Below, piece by piece: positions 34,554 to 46,100 of a stretch of 60,000 nucleotides of DNA (position 1 is its first letter; each line of letters opens with the position of its first letter). The notes under the pieces were generated by a model. It ran no database searches, had not been told where the DNA came from, and saw only the letters and a program-made list of their open reading frames with translations. The DNA is from Lineus longissimus (lineage: Eukaryota > Nemertea > Pilidiophora > Heteronemertea > Lineidae), in contig NC_088322.1 of NCBI RefSeq assembly GCF_910592395.1, forward strand, positions 14,877,431 through 14,937,430, written 5' to 3'. A program made the translations under genes and the position numbers.

Positions 34554-37500
34554 GATTATAATGCATGTACTGGAATGCGCGCGATCAGCCTTAGATTGAT
34601 CAAAGGTGTACTTCAGTAATTCATTAAGGGAGCGATCTATTTGCCAACTCGATCCGCTGCCATTGTGATAACATGTAAAGGATGTTACGTGATTGACATC
34701 TGAACTGTGGCAATGAAGCCGGGAAAGAGATATTCAGAAAGTCGTCAAATGAAATTGATGGAAAATTAATCGGAATTATCATAATGCCGTTAGTTCTTAG
34801 AAAGTCTGTGAAGTCTGTTGATTATCAATTTAAACTGAATAGTAATGGGAGAGATGTGTTTGGTAAACATAACTCTCGCGGCTATTTGCTGATTAAATTT
34901 TGAGAGAGATTAATACTGAGGGCTCTCTAGTTGCAATTTTCAGTTAGTTAGTTAGTTAGTTAGTTAGTTGTTACCACTTTTGGACTGGGAAGTCTAAGAT
35001 AAGAAATATCTGAGAGTATGGAAATGAAAGTAGTCACGAATAGATACACTCAATGTTGATTACAAACTTTGTCATCGTTCCAAATAGAGTCATGAAACTT
35101 TTGGAGTAACTTGATGTCGAATCGGTGTAAACATGGAACCCAGGCATGCTACCAACAGTTTACCAAAAATAGTTTAAACGCCATAAGACGATACAATACC
35201 TTTTGGCTTGCCTTTCGTGCTAATGGCATTTTGTGACTGTAAAAAGTACAGCGATCAAATTTACAATTACTGGTACAGAACCGACAGGACATCTTTGGTA
35301 TCTAATTTGCAGCCAATCTGGTAGAAGTTACGACTCAGATAGAAAAATGCGTCCCAATCGATTTGGAGCCCATATTGGCTTATCGGTGTTGCTGCGAGAA
35401 CGCACCTCGGTTTATCTCATTCCAAAAAATATACTGATTTGGTTGTAGTGTGGTCTTTGATCCCGACTGCCAACCACTCTCGCCACATCTTGTCTTTTTC
35501 TACTCAATTCAATGATCGTACCGCAGAGAAAAAGAAACTTTGATACGTCCTTTGATTGATGTCGCAAGTGGTACCGAGGGAGATGGTGGTTAAAATGACA
35601 CGAATTAGCAGGCTCATATCAAACAATACCAGTGAAAAAAGAGATACCCACAGCTAAAATAATGCTAGTCCCCGTATTTGATAGCTGTTCCCTCCAACCT
35701 CATCATGAATATTCAAATAGTGGTGTCGTCTCAGGACTAAAACATGACCACCAAGCAAATCAAAAGTAACATAGGGACATTCAACTTTCGACTTCAAGCA
35801 ATTCATCATTGAATATACAGACGACAAAAAATCAACAGGACAATTTGATTCTGTGAACATCCATAAAATCATAATCCGTGATGAAGCTTTTTAGGTTGTT
35901 TATTTTGAGACAAAATTTCGATCACAGAGCAAAATAAAATATGTAAAATGCCAGTTGATTCTGGGAATTTATGAGAGCAGACCAATAAAATTTGAAGCCA
36001 CTGAAACGGATTTCCTTAATGTGTCATATCGGGTATTTTTAGAAAATGTTTTTAGGTTGAACACGCGTCTGTCAAATAAAGAACTGACAAAAAGAGTCAA
36101 ACATCATAATCAGTTGACAACTAAATCAATTAAGGATTCCTTAAATCGATTCTCTTAAATATTTACGTCATCGCGACGAAAGTTCCAGACGAAAATACTA
36201 AAATAACATCAATTTGTCATTTTGTGAAAAATCCGCCATGTTGTTTCTGCGACCAATCCATCAATCTCGTTCTCGCAAGATGAGAGGTTACGAGACTTAC
36301 GTCAATAAAACATCAGGTAATATTAAAAAGGTTGATGTTTCGCGCCAGGTCGTGTTTGCGCAATTTGCTGGTTGTCAACAAAATATGACACAGCACTCTT
36401 CGAGGGTATTAGCAGAGGTTTTAACTCCAAGTGTGGTTTAATTGATTAACACACATCACGGGCAGTCACCGTAACATTGTCAAGAGTTCGCTAAACGCCG
36501 GTGAGTGTGCGGGGGTTCAACGAACAAAACCTTGATTCCAACTTTTGGAGTTTTTCTACCTTTGCCTGAAAGTCTAGAAGGCCTACAACCAGACGCATTG
36601 GATACTGATTTATTGGAGACCGATGTTTGGTTGCGGATTATTATCAAGATGAAACTAAATGTATCTTTTATACGACCTCTATTCGTCGCCATCAGTCTTC
36701 GTATTGTTCATGGACATTTCCCCCCGGTTGACATCCACACTGAGCATTGGAAGATGAACTACTTCATGTTGGCCTATATGTAATAGTAAACTGCGGAAAA
36801 AGTGATAACAAAATTGCCGGAAGTACTGAGTGTGTTCGCAAACCGTTTGCTGGTGATTGGCTTACAGTGAGGAATTGAAAGTTATTTACTTACTTACATA
36901 CGCGTTGTCCTTAGCTTTACTGCTATAAATTATTCACTTTTCAAAAACAATATACATCTACATCTACCAAAGCAGCGTCACGAGTGTTTTAAGTAATTAG
37001 TTCCGAACAGATATATCAGGACGTGTAAGTATACAATGTCAAGGTACCTGCAGTCGAGGTCGGATGTACCAAGCTTGTATGCAGAGTTGACATTGAATCA
37101 TGAGAAGGAAGAAAAGGAACGAGGCTACCGAGAATAGGCAAAGTCGTCAGCCACTTTTTGGCGGAAGTGAAACTAGTTCTAAGATTGAACTGCATGGAGG
37201 AAACACACTTTCCCAGGCCTAACGATTCCCGATTACCATTGACGTCAAACATAAAATCTGTTCTGCGAATTTCAAGTGCATGTACGACCATGGCTCGACT
37301 TTGAACAGATGTAGGAAGAATAATCAGCAAATGGTTCAGCCAAAACTTGTCCTTCCAAGTATCTTGGTTAGTCCCCATCCCAGTTTCGGAGGTTATGTTG
37401 CAAACTTCAGTTAAAGTAGCAACTTATTTGTTTAAGATTTGTTTTCCCTTCAAAATCTGTCTGCCCGGGGCTTTCCTCTGTTTCAGAGGTTACTTGAGTC

Positions 37501-38450
37501 AGAACACCACATTTCCTTATAAATTGATAAGAAACGACGATAACTACAACAATACGCTCTTGTAGAAACCGGTTAACAATCCCAAGACTTGAGGCGAAGG
37601 TAGGAGTACAATATGAAATATCCACTTGGATTTGTTACAGCTGCAAGGCCCCTGGATCTTTTTCTAAAGGTAATAGCTTGCGAAGCTCGAGGCATAAGCT
37701 TTTAAACTCTTTTCACATGTTCCATTGGACGTGGGGTGCGGCAGAAACCTTCCTTGGCGTTTTTGCAAACAGCAAAACTGCTAAAATACCGAGTTCTGTG
37801 TTCAGCTTAATCCTTGTTTTAATGACATGTATCAGAGACAAGATTACGGTAGGTATTGAATACGGTAGGTATGTCACATATATCGGATGGCATATTGAAG
37901 AGGAGATTCTCCAGCTAATTGTATGATCAGAATTCATTCTAGTGGCGCCACCTACATGCATGGCTGGTGTCATGTTTTCCATTTCACCAAATGTCCCCCG
38001 AAGGCGAAATGCATTCAAGAACTTTTGCTCAAAGGAAATGGTAAACAAAACAAAATGATTCAGTTTGTTTTTACTTTGAGGCAATTACCAGAATGACCTG
38101 AGGTTTCCTCCCAAATCTAGATTGTTTCAATACAAATTAAAGGTGTTTGTAGCGAGCCATTGACCGCGGGGTCATTGATAGCCAACCGAAGCAAAAAGTC
38201 ACTGACAACTTACAAACAAAAATCTGTATCCTTGGCGTGATTGGCATTGAAATAAACGTTAACTTTTTCAAAATCGAAAGTTATTATCTTCTGATGGATG
38301 CGTGCAGGTGCTTCAGAACAGACATGAGGGAGATGGCAACGTTCATCGTTCAAATGGAAGCAATTTCAAGCAATGTCGAAAATTACGCATGGGTTACTTT
38401 TGGGATAAACTTCGCTGTCCTGCCCGCAGACAAATGTCACTATTTTAAGA
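34554..38450. other. Gene-free stretch
   Basis: Apart from the GTTA microsatellite I see no gene or notable structure. Open frames are short and without family features. Confidence 0.5.
34943..34969. repeat. (GTTA)n microsatellite
   Basis: Nearly seven uninterrupted GTTA units. Confidence 0.95.
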
Positions 38451-38672
38451 ATGGCGGGGAAAGTGATAATTTCCTTGGACGGAAAGGCTGCAGCTGCGTC
38501 AAACTCTATAAAAGAAGATTCAGAGCAAAAAATGAAAACTTGTGTTGTCGTTAAAAGACAACGCTATTTCAAAACGGAAATGGACCCAAGCGGAGTGGAG
38601 AGTTTTTATTCGAAGCTCATCACCAGGGGCCAACTCTCGCGAGATTTAGAAATATTTGTCATGTCTGCGTAA
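38451..38672 (+). CDS. Candidate small ORF, 73 residues, unknown product
   Basis: ATG in strong Kozak context (AAGAATGG). The frame is open for 73 codons to TAA. The translation has a balanced, protein-like composition: MAGKVIISLDGKAAAA at the start, a basic stretch KRQRYFKTEMDPSG in the middle, and SRDLEIFVMSA at the end. No signal peptide or membrane span. A TCTCGCGAGA promoter-type decamer (38635-38644) lies inside its 3' end. I do not recognise it. It could be a short gene, an exon, a pseudogene fragment or chance. Confidence 0.25.
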   Translation: MAGKVIISLDGKAAAASNSIKEDSEQKMKTCVVVKRQRYFKTEMDPSGVESFYSKLITRGQLSRDLEIFVMSA

Positions 38673-40448
38673 AAAGCACAGACAACATCATTTCCGGTCG
38701 TAATAACATAAGTTTAGATTCGATCCTCTTAATCGGTTCATTGTTTGGCAGGAATTTCTATTAATGACTTTTTTGACAGGATTTCCGACCAAGTTGAAAT
38801 TTACTCAAGACAATTTGTATAAGCATCTGCAACGCTGGGGGCCATTTCTCCAGTGGAACAGTTTTAACAAGTTAGTTTTTCCCCAGAAATTCACCGCGCA
38901 TCGTATCTTACATGCAGTTGAATAATCTACTCTCTCGGTATGAGATAGGAGTATAGAGCCTTCGGTATCTAAAGGAACATTGTTGAACATGTAACTATAC
39001 CACCTTTGGTGAACGTTACTTTAGATAATGCCACCTGTTACAGACCACAGTGAATTCCATCGAAGATTTTGCAAATTGCCTGGTAAAAGGAAACTCTTAG
39101 TGACTTACTGGGCTTCTATGAAGAATCGATAAAAAAGAAAAAAGACAACGGAAACAACATCGAAAACTGCAACAATCGAGTCTAGCGTCGAGCCCTGCTT
39201 TGTATGATAAACAGTTTATCATCGCTCTAACTTGTACAAATTCTAAAGAAGTACAGGCGAGAACGATCCAAAGTAGGCCAGGATCAACGAACTGGTCTTT
39301 AGAAGACTCGCTGTAACTAGGTTACTCTCAGCTATAGCCTTATCATGACAATGACAGCAGCAATTTATAATTTACGAGTAATTCAAATAGTCAATCCAAT
39401 TTGGATTCTTACTGATTAAAAACGGTAACATATACAACAACATTACTATATTTCACTGTAGCTTACAACATCATCAAACAATTTATACTGTATCAGAGGA
39501 ATCTATTGGTTGTCTCAAATCGAACCAGAAAGAAAATAATTCGGTTTAGATTTTTGATTGGCCATAAAATATCGTTTTCATCTGTAAGAATATCAGAGGA
39601 CTTAATCTCCAGGGGAGTAAGTTTACTTTCACACCAGGCCTGATAAAATATGATGCCTCCAAATTAAGAAACCCCATTGCTAGCAAATTTTACCATCGTT
39701 AAAAGGAATCATTAAGAACTGTGAAGATTGACTTGTTCGCAGTTACTTACTGAGACTGGAATGTACAACCTGATCTTCTGCGGGAATTGTCCAGAAATCG
39801 AGACAAAAACAGGTAAAATTAGCAACCTTCACTGAAAGGCGTACTCTGTTCGCAAGGCTGTATTTACAAGTGGTCTGCTGGAGAAGGAAATAGACACAGG
39901 CGAAGTGTCACAACTACACATGCCAGTTCGTTGAAACCTGACATGAATTGTGTTTTGTTGAAGTAGATACAGACACAGGAGCGTCCTGAACATGTGTATC
40001 CAGCAGGAATATAGCCAATTGGTTTTTTTCTTCAAATTCAACTTATATGTACTATATCAGCCGAATAGTAAACGGTTACACCTGGCCTTTAAATCTTACA
40101 AATTGAATGTAAGCGATAGCCTGCGCGGTAAATTCTTAAGCGATTTAAACACGTTTTCGCCGTTCGCATACCGCGTAATTAAAAGCATTGGAGGAAAGCT
40201 ACGAAATTTGCTCCGAGCTAGTATATTTCTGATAACTAACACACCTAATGGATATTTAAAAAAAGAAAATTTTAAACATGTTAAGATGTTACATTAAGGA
40301 TCATATACTGCTAGTTGCTTTGATAACTACACTGATTATTTGCAACTTCTCCTCTGAAGTTTTAATACACTCGTGAACGTCACTCGATGCAGAATCGTGC
40401 CATTTCAACACTTCATCAGCCTAATAGTTAAGACTTCCTGCCGTATTT

Positions 40449-40513
40449 GCCAATTAGAAGCCCTCAATCAAACTCCTGTATAGGAGAAGCAGGACTGAGG
40501 GCTTCTGATTGGC
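40449..40513. repeat. 65-bp hairpin with 18-bp arms
   Basis: GCCAATTAGAAGCCCTCA (40449-40466) pairs along its whole length with TGAGGGCTTCTGATTGGC (40496-40513), with one G:T wobble. A small CTCCT/AGGAG stem sits in the loop. Confidence 0.85.
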
Positions 40514-41181
40514 TAAAATGACACGAGCTCTTAAAAAAGTGTTGAGTATTGATAAAATTAAGTATTTGTGAAATCAACTTTGGTTGTAACGTTTTTCTTA
40601 CTATAAAGTAGTTCGGACATGAACAAATCAACCGACCCTGTTATTTAGTCCAGCTGTAGGCCTTCTGTAACGAAATAAATGGACATTACCGCTGTTTGTA
40701 CCACACGGAGATATACTAAGTATTGGTTCGGACCACTGGACCTCATCGTCTGGGCATGTGATGAGAGATAACCTCGATCGAGTTCAGTGTACTCGGAAAT
40801 GGAGATGGAAATCGAAAGCCGAAACGATAACTATGTCACCGTCAAAGAACGTTTTTATGATCAAAGTTTGTTTGAAATAAGAACTGTCGCCTATTTCAAT
40901 CTATGGTCCAATTGCGCTAAAGAATAGTAGACAATTAATGGAAAAGATTTTTGCGTGGTGACATGAACAATATATAAGGAACGAATATACAAGTTAAGTA
41001 ATAAATTGATCAGGAAATATAGAGCTGAGTGCCAATTTTGGACACTAGGGGTCTATTTTCAAACTTAGTGCGAGATGATTCATGTTTGGTTTTATATTGG
41101 CCTAGCTAATCCCCATCACATATTTGAGGCATATCCGTTGCGTTTATTTACCATTTGTCGGTGTATGCCAGTCGATCTCCA

Positions 41182-41325
41182 TCGAAGCTGTTTCTTTGGG
41201 TCGATGTTATCAACATTTCCCCCGATAACCCTTTAATAGAACAACATGGAATTCAGGCAAAGCGGGCTTTGTTTGAAGACAATACACCATGTATTGGGCT
41301 TGGCCTGAATTCATCAAATTGCGAT
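41182..41325. repeat. Dispersed repeat, copy 1
   Basis: About 75% identical to 54504-54652. Shared blocks include GTCGATGTTATCAA, TAACCCT, GCGGGCTT, GTATTGGGCT and GGCCTGAAT. It contains an inverted pair GAATTCAGGC / GCCTGAATTC. Confidence 0.75.
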
Positions 41326-42990
41326 GTAAGGGGAAAAACTATGAACTTAAAGATCTCTACACCGCATTCTTTTCATAGAAGAAAAATATTTCATTGTCTC
41401 TCTGCGAGACTAATTGTTTTTCCTGCTGGCCGGACAATTCAACCGCATGAATTATGCCGTACAACAGTATAGCGTGATTGGAGTGATGACTTCCTCCCAT
41501 AGCGGGCATTTGTATCGTTTCTAAAACACACTCAATCAAAAATTTGAAAGATACAAAGTTTTTTTATATGTATACCACATATCATTGAAAACCACTGATG
41601 CCACGATGGATGTGGGAGGGGCACCTGATTTGTACAAAAGAACAGGTTCATGTAAATTAGCTAAACGGAACCCTTTCTGATAAAATCTTGTGACATATTA
41701 TAAAGTGGACGGCTTGAGAATCGATCTTGTACCATAATTTAATTTCTCTAACGAAAACTGCTGAATCTGCTTAAAAAAGCGACCACTTAAAAGACACACT
41801 CAGTCTTTTCCTTGAGGCCTGAATGAAATCTAGGTCAGAACCTTACTGGCCATCCCGACAAAACTACTTTGATCTCTATTTCAAAGATTTTATACCAGAG
41901 ACAGGGAGTTGTCTGCATGAACGGATGATGAAGGGAACATGTTGCTTTCTCAAGGAAATTATCATTAACTTGTAGTTGTTGATGATTTCTCCATGTGTAT
42001 AATTATATGCAAAAGGTTAAAGGTTGTCAAATGTATACCACGACATAGTAAGTCATTAAAAAACAATGACGGATGAGCCCAAATGCCACAGTTACACTCA
42101 AGATAATAACAGTAAACGAAAAAGGCGCCATTTGTGACTGAAACGAAAATGACAATAGATGACCTCGCCTAATTGCCTAAATGATTAACCTACTAATCAC
42201 CGAGGTCGTTCGTTGTCATTTTACGCAAATATCAATTTTGTAGAGCAAATACACAACATCATTAGCTTCGCTTGCAGTTAACGGCTATTGTGACAGCATG
42301 GTAGAAATGAGAAAACATAAGACTATCCTACGAGTTTCCAAACACTTCCAAAAGTATCCAACTTAAAGAATCTAAAGGTCCCGGTTGATGTTTTTAAAGT
42401 TCGACTCGGCGGCTGAAAGAGGATAGGTAAACCACACGAAAAACATCGAGATAATCCACAGTTTTCGCCTACCTTGTTTTTCTCAGAGAAATCCGAATGC
42501 AGCGTCAATAATTGAAGCTAGCTCTTCTTATCCGATCGTCGGCGAAAATGCTTGCTACCGGAACCACATTGTTTTATACCGCCACAAACCGGCCTCGGCA
42601 CCAGTCGTTAGAATGGTTGCAAACTTTGTTCAGAAGCCTCTTGTTTGGTATACTCCGACCTCGCCTCCAGCGCTGATGTGAAATGAATGAATCGTAAGTC
42701 TGCTCATCACCACTCTCGTCCCAGATAATGAAATGTCCCGCCTACTCTCAAACCTCGGCTTCTTGCATCAGCCTGCGAGTAGGCAGGTGGATTGTTTACA
42801 AAGTAACCTTGTCGTCTGCTTAATAGAATACAGTACCCTTGTTTTGATCGTATAATGTCGATTACCTGGTCGATCACTGAACTCTAATAGGGAGGTTACG
42901 CAGACAACAAAGTGAAATTCCGCAACGGCATACGCGTTAGATCTCATACATTTTCACGGTCTCCAATCAAAGACAAAATTATTCGTCCGC

Positions 42991-43148
42991 GATGTCGCTC
43001 ATGCATAACTAATCGTGGTGATCGCGTTTGCAGTTGTTCAGGCAGGCAGCAGGGGTAACAGCGTATTATGTCATCACCCGCCACCCCTTCCATTTGCCAC
43101 ATCAACTGCGAATACGACAACCAAAGTTAGTTATGCATGAGCGATATC
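42991..43148. repeat. Inverted repeat with 22-bp arms and 114-bp spacer
   Basis: 42991-43012 (GATGTCGCTCATGCATAACT...) and 43127-43148 are reverse complements with one mismatch. Weaker pairing continues inward (TTTGCAGTTG with CAACTGCGAA). It may be a MITE; no clear target-site duplication seen. Confidence 0.8.
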
Positions 43149-46100
43149 TCTGACAATAAAAAACTTGATTTAAGGCAACAGCATGATTACAGATTAGCTT
43201 AGCTTATCAAGTGTGACCCCAGCGACGCTGGATCCATATCAAAAGGGCGGTTTGATTAATCCCTCAATTAACGTCATGGATATCAAAACCCTCAAAATGA
43301 GAAAAACGAGGTTACCGGTAAAGATCTAGAGTCTGCACTTCAACGACCGTTCGCTTTGAATAAAATGAAGAAAATAGCTCAGCCTCTTGTCCTAAAGCAG
43401 GCAGTTCATTTACGTTAGTTACCGACGGTCGGATGAGATTTCATGTAACTTAGGCTGGTTTTCCATTGAAATTCTTCTGAAACATTTAATGCATTACTTG
43501 TGAGTTAAAAATGAAATATGTACGTAAATTCCACCTCACCAGTATATAATTTTGCCTTAAAATTCAACAAGCGAAGCGTCATTTTGAATAACACTTTAAT
43601 CTGTTCACTGGATTTAAATTTACTGGAGATCGTCGAAAGTTTCACCATTGTCCGATGGCTTCTTGACGACTGATGTTGTTCACGGCCGATCTCGCAATTT
43701 CCCGTGAGAAGACTGATGGCATGGCGCGGCTCGGTCCCACGTGTCCAACATCATTTTGTTTGAAGAAAAGTGGTGATCTTATTCAATATCCGCTGCGCCA
43801 TAAAACCCACTTTCAAGGAAACCATTTAGCCTCCTTCATAAATCAATCCGTTGTTTAGGACCTGCTCAACACAAAAGTACCCGTAACCATCAATTTGCTT
43901 TTATCACAGGATAACAAGTAAATAAAGACGCAACATTTCCTCATTGTTTTAAACCCTTTCTGCTCTGAGGTGGTAATTTAACGGCCATTTTCTGAGATAT
44001 TGCGGTTTCATCGCTTTGACATGCACGCAGCGTTGTTTATGACCTCAACAGAACACTTAACCGCGCACACTATACAATGATTACGAGGATGTCACTTCTC
44101 AGTGATAATTGTGTTTCTTTGGATAAATGGGCACTCGGGGAATGTTGGTTTGACGTTTCCTGCTGGCCATTAAAGGTAAGAACAATGTCATGATATATCG
44201 GGTATCACCAAAAAGTCACACTTTTTTCCTTTTAGAGTCTCAGTCAATTATTTGACTGCCAAATTCTTTCTTCTCGAAGACAAATGTGACGATGTTGTGA
44301 GCGAGCCCCAAAAAATGTCGAAGCCATCCGATATATATCCCGCGAGAACTGATCAATACAAGAAAACAAGAAAAAACATGATCAAGGTCAACTTACCATT
44401 TCAATCCCTGCTGTGCTACCACCTTTCGTATGTGGGTTGTGTTGTACTTAGGGTTTCCTAGCGATAGGCTATTGGACATTTTCAGTAACAAATTAGCGGC
44501 ATCACACGAAAAAAAACCCCAAGGGGCATCATCCTAGGCCCTTGTATGAAGTAGTAGGCCCCTCTTTAAACTGCTCATCCCAGGTTAGCGAAAGCAGAAT
44601 GTTCTGGATGGTCATTGGCGAACGCAACTTCTCAATTACAAAAAGGCACGAACTGTTGCAATTGTTCAAACCAATCTTGATACGGTGATAATGAATCTCC
44701 CTTGACAACTGACAGCGTAATAAGCACTGGCATGACTGGCCAGTCTATGGGGAAAGTAGAAAAAACCCGACATATAATATGCTATAGGTAGGTAGATATG
44801 CTAACTTAACTGGACAGTCATCCGATAACCGCAGCTTACGAACTGGCGGACAGGGAACGGGCTACAAAAAAGAGTGTTTATGCTTGGATATTGGTACGCT
44901 CTTCCCCAGCGTTTATTTTCATATATCACTTCCAATCGCAGGCAAATCGACTGGTGAAGCAGATACTGGAAGGAACCTTTTGATATCAACAAGCGTGCTT
45001 AAATTATCCATTAATTATGCTGAGAGCAGTCAATTTCACACCGGTGAGCCGTTACTGTTAACTGCCGTCATTTTTTTCTCGCCCTTGCTAAACATTTGCT
45101 TTGTATCGTAGAGTCAGGTAACTCGGATCAGAGAATATCGGGCGGGGTACCAGCGATCACCGGGTAACCTATACCCTAGATGTAAAAAAGGAGACTTTTA
45201 CTGATGTTGGATGCAGGCTTTTTAGTTGTATTGTATAATGACACTCGAAATCGTAGTTCAGCGAGAAATTTGATTGCGATACCTGACGATGATCAAATAT
45301 ACTGTATTGTGTCAGCGTGGCGGATTCCATCCAGGTATGGTTTTTATCTAATGTGACGTGATTCGGATGTCAGAGTTCGGGGGAGGGGCAAAATTGAAGA
45401 AATTGTACAATCATAGTGGGCCTACATATTTAAACTAGATTCCCCGTTAACTTTTCTTCAAGAGTCATATCAAAGCAATTACAGTTAGGCTAAGAGCACA
45501 CGACAAATACATGTAGGTGTTTTAGGCGATACTTCTTACCATGATTATGACAACATCATCAAATGAGTGTTTCTGTTGACGTGATGACGAATTCGGCTGA
45601 TTAAGGATATTCTTACAATATCTGAGTAAGACTTTGATTCTGACTTCGGTGTGGTACTTTAATCAAGGTAAGCAAGTGCACGTACCAGAGAACTCATATT
45701 AGTATCCGGAATAAGTGCATCTTACATACACTCGATACATTTCTCCGCTTGTAAGTACGTGTTTACCGCAGATATTCAGAAAAGTCCGCCAGCTGACGTA
45801 TTGATGCATTTTGAAAATACCGTTTCTTCGCCATCCGTATCATAGCGCGAGCGTATCATAAATCGAAATCTTACCGTTGCTTAAAGTCAAAGCGAGATTG
45901 AGTCACGATTCTTTCAGATAGTGGCTCATATCATTCAATGATAGTCCCGCTATGAGGATTCCAAATGGAGCTTTTGTTTGCTTATTGAAGAGAAAAGATA
46001 ATAACTAGAATAAAACCAATACATAGAAGTTAAATGACGTGACTGGATACGGAAATATCGGGTAAAATCCGCTCGGCTGTTTTGTTGTTCTTCTGAATCA

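Noticed and set aside
1604-41053. CTCF-like words (CACTAGTGGCGCC near 1606, CACTAGGGGCGC near 6440 on the minus strand, CACTAGGGG near 41043, CTAGTGGCGCC near 37941)
   Set aside because: They are one base short of the usual CTCF core, and shared 12- to 13-mers between two places are expected by chance in 60 kb.
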